Notes: generated by a model from the sequence alone, not told the origin. Counted from the first letter of the stretch, positions 14,363-22,905 are shown. The stretch is DNA of 64,000 nucleotides from Cohnella candidum (GCF_003713065.1 NZ_CP033433.1:4675501-4739500); one strand, 5' to 3'. Translations and numbers: made by a program.

Positions 14363-15121
14363 ATGGAAGCGATCGAGATGAACGGCAGAAGCGTGTCCCT
14401 TCGGGAGCTTCTGCTCTATGGGCGACTAAGCGGTACGATGCCTGCGGTTCGGCGGATCGCCGACGATGCCGCGATTGAATTGTGGGCGGAGCAGCTTAGT
14501 GTGCAAGCCGAAACGGACGATCTGCAGCGGGAATTGACGGCATTTCGGAAAGAGCACGGATTGTTCAAGGCCGCTTCCGCGCGTGCTTGGCTGGAGGAGC
14601 GGGGGGCCGAGTTGGACGACCTCGTCACGATGCTGCGTCCTAGAGTGCTGAGGCGATTGTTGAAGGGGCGCATTATCGAAATGGATGCCGTCGAGCGATA
14701 TTTTGCGGAAAACCGTATGGCCTATGACCTCGCGCAGCTGTCCACCCTCGTCGTCCGCGAATACGGGGAGGCGCAGGAGCTGCGGTTTCGTTTGGAGGAG
14801 GGCGCGGATTTCCATGCGCTTGCCCGGACGCACTCCACGGATGAGAACAGCCGTCCGGCCGGAGGTTATGTCGGTTGGAAAAGCCGGGAGGAGCTGAATC
14901 CGCTGACAGCGGCCGCCGTCTTCGGCGCGAAGAATGAAGAAGTGCTGGGGCCGTTCGAGACAGATCAAGGATTTTGGCTCGTCAAAGTCGAGTCCCTGCG
15001 TACGGCAGAGCTGGATGAGCAGACGACGGCGGACATCCGTGAACGGTTGTTCGAAGAAGCTTTCGAGAAGTTCAGGCGGTCATTGGACATCCGCGAAACG
15101 ATTTGGCGACTGGAAGGTTAG
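14363..15121 (+). CDS. Parvulin-type peptidyl-prolyl cis-trans isomerase
   Basis: 252-residue protein with a SurA/PrsA-like helical N-terminal part (about 10-115) and a parvulin domain (about 121-212: AQLSTLVV, ADFHALARTHSTDENSRPAGGYVGW, VLGPFETDQGFWLVKVE). It has no signal peptide or lipobox, unlike PrsA, so it should work in the cytosol before export. Placed between the precursor genes and the exporter; both predicted cores contain proline, making them plausible substrates. Parvulins of this layout are known next to cyclic-nucleotide-domain C39 exporters in cyanobacterial bacteriocin-like loci; the parallel here is inference. AGGAGG at 14348-14353 is the ribosome site. Confidence 0.85.
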   Translation: MEAIEMNGRSVSLRELLLYGRLSGTMPAVRRIADDAAIELWAEQLSVQAETDDLQRELTAFRKEHGLFKAASARAWLEERGAELDDLVTMLRPRVLRRLLKGRIIEMDAVERYFAENRMAYDLAQLSTLVVREYGEAQELRFRLEEGADFHALARTHSTDENSRPAGGYVGWKSREELNPLTAAAVFGAKNEEVLGPFETDQGFWLVKVESLRTAELDEQTTADIRERLFEEAFEKFRRSLDIRETIWRLEG

Positions 15122-15148
15122 AGGGGAAATCAGCGGGGGAATGACGGA

Positions 15149-18100
15149 ATGAATCAACGAATCACCGCATTTTTGCGGGAGATCAGGCTGTTCGACGTGT
15201 TTACCGATGCAGAGCGGCAGCTGCTGGCCGAACGGATGAGCATGGAAACGTACCAAATGGGACGCACGGTGGCCGGTATCGGGGCGGAGCAAGCGGCCTT
15301 CTATCTCGTCGTGAACGGACAAGCCCGGAAAATCGGGATCACCGCGGACGGTAAGGAGACGAACCAGGGATTGATTGTTTCCGGCGGCCACTTCGGCGAG
15401 CAGTCGCTGCTGGGAACGGAGGCGCAGCCGGTTGTCGTGCGGGCGTCGACGGAATTGACCGTGCTGCGGATGGGACGTGAGCCGTTCCGCGAGATGATCG
15501 GGCAGCACCCGGAAATGGAAAAGTATTTTCGCGAGTATGTCTCTTCCGACATTTTGCGTACGTTCCTCAAGAACAACACGGTGCTCACGCATGTCGATCA
15601 CGGGGCGTTGCGTTCGCTGCTGGACCGGCTGGAAATGTGCGTCTATGAGCCTGGCGGGTATTTGGTCCGTGAGGGAGAGGACGGAGACGCGTTTTATATA
15701 TTGAAGGAAGGCACCGCGCTCGTGGAAAAAGGCGAAGAAGGGAACGTCGTCAACCGGCTGTACCCCGGCGACTTCTTCGGCGAACTGGCGCTGCTGACGG
15801 GCGAACCGAGGCAGGCCAGCGTCCGCGCTTCCGGTGCCCGAGTCGAGGCGTTCCGGCTGGCCAAATCGGACTTCGACGAACTCATTCGCCGTTACCCGGT
15901 TATTCTGGAGTCGATCCGCCGCATTTCCGCTCATTATGCACCCGCCCCTGTGAAGGAGGCTGTGGAGGAAACGGCGGCAACGGCGGCGGTGACCGCGGAT
16001 GCGGAAATCGAACTGCCCGAAGGCGGACCGACGCCGGCACGGAGGCGGCGCTTTCGGCTGCCCTCGCTGCGGTTCCGCCGGTATCCGGCGCTGTTGCAGC
16101 AAAACGAGATGGACTGCGGTCCGACGTGCCTCACGATGCTCGCGCGTTATTATGGCATGAACGCCAGCGTAAACCGCATGAGGGAGCGGTGCAACGTCGG
16201 CACGGAGGGCGCCTCGATGCTGGCGCTGACCGAGACGGCGGAATCGCTCGGTTTCGAGACGCGGGGGTTGAAGACGTCGATGCCCCTGCTGCGAGAGCTG
16301 CACACCCCGTTCATCGCGCATTGGAACGGCAACCACTATGTGATGGTCTACGAATTCGACGAGCGGCGCGGCGCGGTTGTCGTCGATCCCGCGATCGGCA
16401 GCGCGGAAACCGTATCGCCGGAGGCATTCGCGAAGCACTGGAGCGGTTACGCGATTGAGTTGAAACCGACCGAACGGCTCGGAGGGCTGGATGACCGGGA
16501 GCCTCTGTGGTCCAGGTACTTGGCGTTTTTCCGGCCCTATGCCGGGCTCGCTGTCTGGACGGTGGGGCTGTCCGTTCTGATCGAGCTGGTCTACCTAGTC
16601 TTCCCGGTCATGACGCAGCAGGTTTTCGACCGCGTGCTGGACAGCCGCGACATGCCGTTGCTGAGCTTGCTTCTGCTGGCGATGTTGGGACTGGCAGTGT
16701 TCAGCACGGCCGGCATCGCCGTTCGGCAGGTGCTGGTCGGCCGACTGGCCAACCGCATCGACGCCGCCATGCTGGACGGGTTCTACCGGCATCTCATGCG
16801 CTTGCCGTTCTCCTATTTCGCGAGACGGACGACCGGCGACATCATTACGAGAGTTTACGAAAACGAGAAGATCCGCCGGCTGCTCACCGACCATGGCGTT
16901 CATCTCCTGTTGGACGGCTTGACGATGGCCGTGTACGGGGGGCTTATGATTTATTATCACGCCGGATTGGCGTTGATTCCGCTGGTCGTTATCCCGGTGT
17001 ATGCCGTCCTGTACGGATTCGCGCTTCCGAGAATGCGCCGTAATTTCCGCAAACAGTTGCAGGCGGAAGGCGACTCGCAATCGGCGATCGTCGAGATGGT
17101 CGGCGCCATCGCGTCGGTGAAGGGGATGGCGGTAGAAGAGACCGTGCGGGCGAAGCTGATGCGTTTGCTGCAGCGGCAGCTGCAGCTTCGGCTGGAAGGG
17201 AACCGGCTCGAGGTGATCGTGCAAGCGGGTAGCGCCGGCATCCGCCAGGCCGCCAACATCGCGCTGCTCTACTTCGGCGCCATGCAGGTGATGGACGGAC
17301 GCTTAAGCGTCGGCACGCTTGTGGCGTTTACCGTGCTGTTCACGTCGTTCATGTACGCGGTCGAGACAATCTCGGCCATGGCGGGCGAGCTGTCCGAAGC
17401 GAGAACCTCCATGGAACGGCTGAACGACGTTTATGAAGCGGCCGTGGAGCACCCGGAGTCGGATCGCTTCCGCGTGTTGTCCGGTTTGCGCGGACATATC
17501 CGGTTTGAAAACGTGTCGTTCCGATACTACAACGGCGGGAAAATGATCCTGCAAAACCTGAACCTCGAAATCGAGCCGGGACAGACGATCGCGCTGGTCG
17601 GCCGCAGCGGGTCGGGTAAGTCAACGCTCGCCAACCTGCTGTTGAAGCTGCTTGAGCCGACGAGCGGCACGATCTACGTGGACGGCTATCCGCTGAGTGG
17701 AGTCCACGCGGACTCCATCCGCCAGCAGGTCGGTACGGTGCCCCAGGAGACTGTACTTTTCCGCGGCACCGTGCGGGAGAACATTGCGCTGAACGGGGAA
17801 GAGGCTTCGTTCGCCGAACTGGAGCGGGCAGCGAAGCTTGCCGGCGCGGACTCTTTCATCGAGTCTTTGCCGCTCGGCTACGACACGATGATCGGCGAAG
17901 GCGGCGTCCGGTTGTCCGGCGGGCAGCGCCAGCGTATCGCGATCGCCCGTGCGCTGATCCGCGATCCGCGCATCCTCGTTTTTGACGAGGCGACCAGTGC
18001 GCTCGATACGGAATTGGAGAGGATCGTGCAAGACAATATGGAGACGATGATGAGGAACCGCACGACGATTATCATCGCCCATCGGCTCAGCACGATCCGC

Positions 18101-18217
18101 AGCGCGGATCGGATCGTCGTGCTCGACCGGGGAGCGATCGCCGAGTCGGGCACGCATGAGGAGCTGCTGGGGCGCAAAGGGCTGTATCATTACCTGGTGC
18201 AACAGCAGGGGGTGTAG
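15149..18217 (+). CDS. Peptidase-containing ABC exporter with two cyclic-nucleotide-binding domains
   Basis: 1022-residue exporter that should cleave the GG leaders and pump the cores out. Domain order: cNMP-binding domain 1 (about 10-135; HFGEQSLLG lacks the phosphate-binding Arg), domain 2 (about 145-265; GDFFGELALLTGEPRQASV keeps the full phosphate cassette), linker, C39 peptidase (about 315-445; Cys323 in QNEMDCGPTCL, His396 in NGNHYVMVY, Asp413 in VDPAIG), six-helix membrane domain (about 460-740), and ATPase domain (about 785-1022; Lys824 in GRSGSGKST, LSGGQ, ILVFDEATSALD). All catalytic residues are present. The usual lactococcin-type exporters lack the cNMP domains, so transport may be gated by a nucleotide. 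GGGGGA lies 8 bases before ATG 15149. No HlyD-type partner is present. Confidence 0.92.
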   Translation: MNQRITAFLREIRLFDVFTDAERQLLAERMSMETYQMGRTVAGIGAEQAAFYLVVNGQARKIGITADGKETNQGLIVSGGHFGEQSLLGTEAQPVVVRASTELTVLRMGREPFREMIGQHPEMEKYFREYVSSDILRTFLKNNTVLTHVDHGALRSLLDRLEMCVYEPGGYLVREGEDGDAFYILKEGTALVEKGEEGNVVNRLYPGDFFGELALLTGEPRQASVRASGARVEAFRLAKSDFDELIRRYPVILESIRRISAHYAPAPVKEAVEETAATAAVTADAEIELPEGGPTPARRRRFRLPSLRFRRYPALLQQNEMDCGPTCLTMLARYYGMNASVNRMRERCNVGTEGASMLALTETAESLGFETRGLKTSMPLLRELHTPFIAHWNGNHYVMVYEFDERRGAVVVDPAIGSAETVSPEAFAKHWSGYAIELKPTERLGGLDDREPLWSRYLAFFRPYAGLAVWTVGLSVLIELVYLVFPVMTQQVFDRVLDSRDMPLLSLLLLAMLGLAVFSTAGIAVRQVLVGRLANRIDAAMLDGFYRHLMRLPFSYFARRTTGDIITRVYENEKIRRLLTDHGVHLLLDGLTMAVYGGLMIYYHAGLALIPLVVIPVYAVLYGFALPRMRRNFRKQLQAEGDSQSAIVEMVGAIASVKGMAVEETVRAKLMRLLQRQLQLRLEGNRLEVIVQAGSAGIRQAANIALLYFGAMQVMDGRLSVGTLVAFTVLFTSFMYAVETISAMAGELSEARTSMERLNDVYEAAVEHPESDRFRVLSGLRGHIRFENVSFRYYNGGKMILQNLNLEIEPGQTIALVGRSGSGKSTLANLLLKLLEPTSGTIYVDGYPLSGVHADSIRQQVGTVPQETVLFRGTVRENIALNGEEASFAELERAAKLAGADSFIESLPLGYDTMIGEGGVRLSGGQRQRIAIARALIRDPRILVFDEATSALDTELERIVQDNMETMMRNRTTIIIAHRLSTIRSADRIVVLDRGAIAESGTHEELLGRKGLYHYLVQQQGV

Positions 18218-18285
18218 GAAATCCGATTGACGCGCTAGGCAACGTGTAATAATATGAAATAAATACCAAACCGCGAGTGGTGAAG

Positions 18286-18328
18286 AACACCCTGTCAGAT
18301 GCCGAAGGCGTCTGTCAGGGTGTTTTTT
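18286..18328 (+). terminator. Terminator closing the peptide-export operon
   Basis: Long stem: AACACCCTG, a T-T mismatch, then CAGATGCC pairs back to the mirror arm around a GAA loop, and six T follow. It separates the exporter from the DUF1444-like gene. Confidence 0.85.
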
Positions 18329-18357
18329 GCGTCTTGGCGTCATGGAGGAGATGCAAG

Positions 18358-19212
18358 ATGAAAACGGCCCGTTTGTACGATCAACCCGAACAATTTGCGG
18401 AAATGATGATGCATCAACTGAGAGAAAGCATGGGCGTGCAGGTCGAGAGCAAGGAGGACGAACCGCTGCTTCTGGACGTCATCTTAAAGCAAGACGCGCC
18501 GGAAGAGAAAATTCGGGTCAGCCTTCATGAAACGTTCCGAACCTACCTGGCCGGCGGGGATTTGAACGTGGCTGTCGATTACTTGAATGATATCGTAAGG
18601 AACTCGCAATTTATCCTGACCCAGCAAGACAAAATGCTGAAGCTCGACATGACTTATCTGTATCCGGCGATTCGTGATGCCAGATATGTCCTTGAAGCAG
18701 GGCGGGATTGTCCGATGGTCTCGGAAGAGTGCGGCTTGCCCGGACTTCGCGTGATTTTTCTGGAGATTAAAGACGGCGTTAGCAAAATCATCAACGAAGG
18801 TTCCTTGGAGGCAAATCCCCGGTTAACCGAAGAGAGAGTGAAGCGAATCGCATTCCGCAATTTGCGGTCGGCGGGTTGGGAACATCCCCGGCTAGAGCTG
18901 CAAAGTCCATTTCGCCCGTCTTGTACGGTCGAAGTGTACACGGACTACTCTCATCCGATTGATTATCAGTTTATCCACCCGGAGATGGCTGCTTCCAATA
19001 CGCCGCGCAACTTCGTGCTCGCATTCACGAACCGGAAGTACGCCTTGCTGCTGCGCTCCACCGAAAACATGGATACGAAGCAGAAGGCGAAGAGGTTGGT
19101 CGAAAAGTCCAAATTCGCGGAAGTCGTAAAACGAAGTTTTCATCTGTTGCCCCACCCGGTGTCCCAACTGATGTACTGGTTTCACGATGGGAAAGCGGAG
19201 TTGTTGGATTAA
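18358..19212 (+). CDS. DUF1444-like (YtpQ-type) protein
   Basis: 284-residue cytosolic protein without membrane segments or known catalytic motifs. YPAIRDARYV, GLRVIFLEIKDGVSKIINEGSL and the C-terminal NTPRNFVLAFTNRKYALLLRSTENM recall the uncharacterised DUF1444/YtpQ family of Bacillales; the assignment is by eye and moderate. ATG 18358 has GGAGGAG 7 bases upstream. It sits behind the exporter terminator, so probably has its own promoter and may be unrelated to peptide export. No function is known for the family. Confidence 0.55.
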   Translation: MKTARLYDQPEQFAEMMMHQLRESMGVQVESKEDEPLLLDVILKQDAPEEKIRVSLHETFRTYLAGGDLNVAVDYLNDIVRNSQFILTQQDKMLKLDMTYLYPAIRDARYVLEAGRDCPMVSEECGLPGLRVIFLEIKDGVSKIINEGSLEANPRLTEERVKRIAFRNLRSAGWEHPRLELQSPFRPSCTVEVYTDYSHPIDYQFIHPEMAASNTPRNFVLAFTNRKYALLLRSTENMDTKQKAKRLVEKSKFAEVVKRSFHLLPHPVSQLMYWFHDGKAELLD

Positions 19213-19356
19213 CAATACCCCGCATCATCATGGGTTCTAAAAACGGATATCAACTTCTCTTGTAATTTTTCGAACTGTTCTATTAATTCTTCTGCATTAT
19301 CTGAGTACTTACTTTGTGTGTAGAACCAAGAACATGTGAATAGTAATTCGTGCATT

Positions 19357-19380
19357 GCCTGCCGGATACTGCCGGCAGGC
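19357..19380. terminator. Hairpin after the DUF1444-like gene
   Basis: Perfect 9-bp stem GCCTGCCGG/CCGGCAGGC with a 6-base loop, followed by TGTTTCATT. It lies between convergent genes. Confidence 0.6.
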
Positions 19381-19419
19381 TGTTTCATTGATGTATCGTT
19401 CCCCGATTGCTTAATGAGA

Positions 19420-19983
19420 TCATTGAAACAACTCCGATGAGTTTAAAACTAAAATTCCATTTGTAGAAAGTTTTTTGATTGACGCTTCTCTCTTTTTATC
19501 TGTTGCACTAGCCACAGCATCTCGAATGACGGTAACCTTAAATTTTTTACGCAAAGCACCTTTCGCTGTGGCAGTAACACAACCTTCTGTAAAAACCCCT
19601 GCAATTATTAAATGTTTGATACTCCTGTTATTTAAATAATTTACTAATTGTGCATTACTTAAAGCATCGCCTTGTTTTTTGGGGAAGTAGACCTTATTAA
19701 CAATTTGAAGGCGTTCATCCAGCTCAGCACCCACACTACCTTTTAGTGCGGCACGATTACGAAACCAGTTCGAAAAAAATTGTTTCTTTTCGAATTCGTT
19801 CCCTACATAGATAATCGGTATTTCAGCCATATCAGCTTTCTTAATAATAGAATTTATACTGTCGATCATAGGACTAACCTGATTCTTTGCTATAGGCATA
19901 CGAGCTTCATTTCCCACAAAATCTTTTTGAATATCCAAAATAAGCAATGCCGAATCCGGTACATCTTCATTTTGACCTCTCAT
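19420..19983 (-). CDS. Isochorismatase-family cysteine hydrolase
   Basis: 187-residue hydrolase of the isochorismatase/nicotinamidase superfamily, with the catalytic triad visible as Asp in LLILDIQKDF, Lys in VYFPKKQGDA and Cys in IAGVFTEGCVTATA. Substrate cannot be told; many members act on small amides. ATG 19983 is preferred over the GTG directly before it because AGGGGAG then lies 7 bases upstream. The gene and its flanks (about 19.2-20.05 kb) are visibly AT-rich with A/T-ending codons, unlike all neighbours, which suggests recent transfer from a low-GC Firmicute. Confidence 0.85.
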   Translation of the reverse strand: MRGQNEDVPDSALLILDIQKDFVGNEARMPIAKNQVSPMIDSINSIIKKADMAEIPIIYVGNEFEKKQFFSNWFRNRAALKGSVGAELDERLQIVNKVYFPKKQGDALSNAQLVNYLNNRSIKHLIIAGVFTEGCVTATAKGALRKKFKVTVIRDAVASATDKKREASIKKLSTNGILVLNSSELFQ

Positions 19984-20088
19984 CACATATCTCCCCTAAT
20001 TGGAGTTGTTTATGTGTTTACTATACCTTTGCTGCAAAAATAATTAATCAAGCTTAGGATGGACTCCGATTCAGTCTTGGGACTGACA

Positions 20089-20901
20089 TTACTTCATTAA
20101 CGGCTGCACGCCGCCGGCTCTATATTGCCCTGGAGCGATCCCGTAACGCGCGCGAAAAACGCGATGAAAATACGTATAGCTGCCGAACCCCGCTTCTTCC
20201 GCGATCCTTTCCAGCGTATATTGGCTGTTGCTCATGAGCCGGACGGCGTGTGCCAGTCTCAGCTGCTGGGCGTATTGCATCACCGACAGGCCGAACTGTG
20301 ATTTGAACACGTGAACCGCTCTCGTCACGCTAATCCCCGCATGATCGGCGATCTCTTGCAGCGTAAGCGGGGCGAGTGCATGGGCCTCGATGTAAGTCTT
20401 GATTTTATGTGCATGGTTGGCCGACGCGGAAGTAGAGGACGGAGCCTCGTCAATCGCCCGGTCCAACAGGCTGAACAGGGCGCGGAGCAAGGCTTCGAGT
20501 ACCTCAGGGTTTCCTCCGTCCAGCCGCAATTTCTCCAGAATGAGCTGCTCCCAGACGCCGTGGATTTTAGGGTCGTCGGCGAGGCGCACCATTTTGGGGC
20601 GGTTACGTTTCTTCCACCATTCCTCCACGAACGTTCCGGAACAGAGGACGTAGTAATCGCCGCTGGGTCTGAGTGGGCTGGCTTGATGTCCGATCCTAAG
20701 CTCGTAGTATTCGCCGGGCTGGGACAACGTGAGGTCTCCCGGCAGAATGGGGACGAGCCGGCCGTCGATGAACGCTTCGCTCTCGCCCTCCGCTTGTAGT
20801 CGGACGATATAGGTTTCGGGCCCTTCCGGATAACGTTGATGGAAAGGCTGCGAGTGGCGGGAATATGCGCACAATTGGATTTCAACCGCGGGCTGGCTCA
20901 A
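20089..20901 (-). CDS. AraC-family transcriptional regulator
   Basis: 270-residue regulator with an N-terminal cupin-type sensing domain (about 1-150: VEIQLCAYSRHSQPFHQRYPEG, GEYYELRIG) and a C-terminal AraC double HTH (about 170-268: LTLQEIADHAGISVTRAVHVFKSQFG and LERIAEEAGFGSYTYFHRVFRARYG). I choose the TTG at 20901 as start, because GGGAGG lies 7 bases before it. The open frame runs much further upstream into the divergent gene, but that part is the shadow of the GH30 gene. It is divergent from the GH30 gene and is its likely activator. Confidence 0.85.
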   Translation of the reverse strand: MSQPAVEIQLCAYSRHSQPFHQRYPEGPETYIVRLQAEGESEAFIDGRLVPILPGDLTLSQPGEYYELRIGHQASPLRPSGDYYVLCSGTFVEEWWKKRNRPKMVRLADDPKIHGVWEQLILEKLRLDGGNPEVLEALLRALFSLLDRAIDEAPSSTSASANHAHKIKTYIEAHALAPLTLQEIADHAGISVTRAVHVFKSQFGLSVMQYAQQLRLAHAVRLMSNSQYTLERIAEEAGFGSYTYFHRVFRARYGIAPGQYRAGGVQPLMK

Positions 20902-20978
20902 GCTGTTTCCTCCCTGGATGACCAGATCGTTGAGGCATTCAACCATATCGTTTCTACAAGTGTCCTCCGTTTTCCTAC

Positions 20979-21005
20979 TATAATGAATGAAATCGTATAG
21001 GGAGG
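20979..21005 (+). promoter_or_regulatory. Candidate -10 and ribosome site of the GH30 gene
   Basis: Perfect TATAAT at 20979-20984 without a recognisable -35, followed by AGGGAGG at 20999-21005. A missing -35 fits control by the divergent AraC activator. Confidence 0.4.
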
Positions 21006-21012
21006 TTCTGGG

Positions 21013-22365
21013 ATGCAGCCGAACACCATTCGAATCATCCAGACGGCTAAGGATACGGGAGACCGCTTGGCGGAACTGTCGCCGCTGTCGTTCGTTCCGG
21101 ACGCGAACGGCCAGGAAAACCAATTGATCAATATTTATGACGATGTGGAATATCAGACCATCGAAGGCTTCGGCGGCGCGATCACGGAAGCTTCGGCGGT
21201 TACGCTGGCCAAGCTGAGCGCCGATAAGCAAGCGGAGGTCATGAAAGCCTACTTCGACCCCGTTGACGGCCTGGGCTATACGATCGTGAGATCGCATATC
21301 CAAAGCTGCGACTTCTCGCTCGGGAACTACGCTTACGTGCAGAATAACGACGAGAGCCTCGAAACATTTAATATTGACCATGACATGAAAGAACTCATTC
21401 CAACGATTCGGAAGGCGGCTGCCCACATCGGCGAAGACTTCCGGTTGTTCTCTTCTCCTTGGAGCCCGCCGCCATGGATGAAAACGAACGGAACGATGAA
21501 CGGCGGAGGCTCGTTAAAACCGGAGTATCGCGCGGCATGGGCGGAAATGTACGTGAAGTACATCCAAGCTTATGAAGCGGCAGGGCTTCCGGTCTGGGCG
21601 CTCAGCGTTCAGAACGAAGCGAAAGCGGTTCAGATTTGGGATTCGTGCATCTACACCGCGGAGGAAGAGAAGGATTTCGTTCGGGATTACCTCGGACCCG
21701 CGCTGGAGAAGGCGGGCATGTCCCACGTGAAAGTGATGATTTGGGACCACAACCGCGAACGCGTATATGAGCGGGCGAAGACGGCTTTCACGGACGAGGC
21801 GGCTTCCAAATACATTTGGGGGATTTGCTTCCACTGGTACTCCGGCGACCATTTTGAATCGCTGGCAGCCGTGCACGACAAGTTCCCGGACAAAAAGCTG
21901 TTTTTCAGCGAAGGCTGCCAAGAGGGCGGCGTCCATCTCGGTTCCTGGGCGACGGGCGAGCGGTACGGCCATGATCTCATGGGCAACCTGAACAATTGGA
22001 CAGCGGCTTGGACGGACTGGAACGTCGTGCTCGATGAGCAAGGCGGGCCGAACCATGTCGGGAACTTCTGCGACGCGCCGATCATCGCCGACACGACGAA
22101 GAACGAGGTCGTGTACGAAAGCTCGTACTACTATATTGGCCATTTCAGCAAATATATCCGCCCAGGCGCCAAGCGCATCGCGGCTTCCCGGTATACGGAG
22201 AAGCTGGAGACGACCGCGTTCAAGAACGGCGACGGCACGATCGCGACGGTCGTGTTGAACCGGACGGACAGTGAAATTCCTTACATCGTGCGCTATCGCG
22301 ATCAACTCGCGCACGTTACGATTCCGGCGCATGCCATTCAGACGCTGCTGTTCGCGCAAGGGTAA
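21013..22365 (+). CDS. GH30 family glycoside hydrolase (glucosylceramidase-like)
   Basis: 450-residue GH30 enzyme: a TIM barrel with EGFGGAITEASAVTL near residue 50 and a C-terminal beta-sandwich (about 375-450). The acid/base is Glu202 in SVQNEAKA and the nucleophile Glu300 in LFFSEGCQEGG. SPWSPPPWMKTNGTMNGGGSL is typical of glucosylceramidase/beta-1,6-glucanase-type members. There is no signal peptide, so it should act on imported oligosaccharides in the cytosol. Start ATG 21013 follows AGGGAGG by 7 bases. Its TAA stop lies inside the first unit of a 51-bp tandem array. Regulated probably by the divergent AraC protein. Exact substrate unknown. Confidence 0.88.
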   Translation: MQPNTIRIIQTAKDTGDRLAELSPLSFVPDANGQENQLINIYDDVEYQTIEGFGGAITEASAVTLAKLSADKQAEVMKAYFDPVDGLGYTIVRSHIQSCDFSLGNYAYVQNNDESLETFNIDHDMKELIPTIRKAAAHIGEDFRLFSSPWSPPPWMKTNGTMNGGGSLKPEYRAAWAEMYVKYIQAYEAAGLPVWALSVQNEAKAVQIWDSCIYTAEEEKDFVRDYLGPALEKAGMSHVKVMIWDHNRERVYERAKTAFTDEAASKYIWGICFHWYSGDHFESLAAVHDKFPDKKLFFSEGCQEGGVHLGSWATGERYGHDLMGNLNNWTAAWTDWNVVLDEQGGPNHVGNFCDAPIIADTTKNEVVYESSYYYIGHFSKYIRPGAKRIAASRYTEKLETTAFKNGDGTIATVVLNRTDSEIPYIVRYRDQLAHVTIPAHAIQTLLFAQG

Positions 22366-22611
22366 AAAGTAACGTTGCAGTTTGGCAGTGGCGTCCAAGA
22401 ACGGCTGCAGAGGTAAAAAGTAACGTTGCAGTGCGGCAGTGGCGTCCAAGAGCCGCTGTAGCGGTAAAAAGTAACGTTGCAGTTTGGCAGTGGCGTCCAA
22501 GAGCGGTTGCAGCGGTAAAAAGTAACGTTGCAATGTGGCAGTGGCGTCCAACAGCAGCTGTAGCGTTAAAAAGTAACGTTACAGTGCGGCAATGGCGTCC
22601 AAGAAAGCAGG
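22361..22611. repeat. Tandem array A: five 51-bp units
   Basis: Units start at 22361, 22412, 22463, 22514 and 22565, an exact 51-base period. Each opens GGTAAAAAGTAACGTTGCAG and contains GGCAGTGGCGTCCAA. Copies differ by a few substitutions and no gaps, and the last is shortened. The array begins at the GH30 stop codon and ends just before a terminator, so it would be transcribed as a 3' region. Because 51 is a multiple of three, long artefactual frames run through it on both strands. Confidence 0.95.
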
Positions 22612-22618
22612 AGAGAGA

Positions 22619-22657
22619 ACGGATCACGGAGAAATATCCTCTGTGATCCGTTTTTTT
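22619..22657 (+). terminator. Terminator downstream of array A
   Basis: 13-bp stem ACGGATCACGGAG/CTCTGTGATCCGT (one G-T pair), loop AAATATC, then seven T. It probably ends the GH30 transcript. Confidence 0.85.
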
Positions 22658-22678
22658 ACCGCATGTCTGGGGGTTCCA

Positions 22679-22846
22679 ATGGACAAAGAACGTATTCGTT
22701 TGCTCGTGGCCTTACCGATTGTTTTATTTACTGCATGTTATAAAATTTTTTACCAGAGCGGCTGGAACTTTTACTTTGGAATCCTTCTTTTGTTGTTGGT
22801 AGTCGGTTTATTTGTCTACCTATTTGTTATTAAAAAGAATGCCTAA
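22679..22846 (+). CDS. Small two-helix membrane protein, unknown
   Basis: 55 residues starting MDKERIRLLVALPIVLF, with two hydrophobic helices separated by YKIFYQSGWNFYF and a KK-NA end. ATG 22679 has a GGGGGT element about 5 bases upstream, and a hairpin follows at 22868, so it may be a real small gene. It is AT-richer than its neighbours. No family is recognised. Confidence 0.5.
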   Translation: MDKERIRLLVALPIVLFTACYKIFYQSGWNFYFGILLLLLVVGLFVYLFVIKKNA

Positions 22847-22867
22847 TTACATAAACCACTTCTCATC

Positions 22868-22905
22868 AAGAAGCCGACGTTAGTATTCACTGGCGCCGGC
22901 TTCTT
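22868..22905 (+). terminator. Hairpin after the small membrane-protein gene
   Basis: 9-bp stem AAGAAGCCG/CGGCTTCTT with a 20-base loop; weak T tract. Confidence 0.4.

Noticed and set aside
18277-18357. Longer start for the DUF1444-like protein
   Set aside because: The extension translates the terminator hairpin at 18286-18328; ATG 18358 has a GGAGGAG site.
20902-21426. N-terminal extension of the AraC regulator to 445 residues
   Set aside because: The extension is antisense to the GH30 gene; the TTG at 20901 has a GGGAGG ribosome site and gives a normal AraC length.
21514-22551. Minus-strand open frame of 345 codons across array A and the GH30 gene
   Set aside because: Antisense to the GH30 gene with intact catalytic motifs; the repetitive N-terminus (LQRYFLPLQ) is the array read in frame.
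22361-22611. CRISPR array
   Set aside because: Whole 51-base units repeat without unique spacers, and no cas genes are present. The same holds for arrays B and C.
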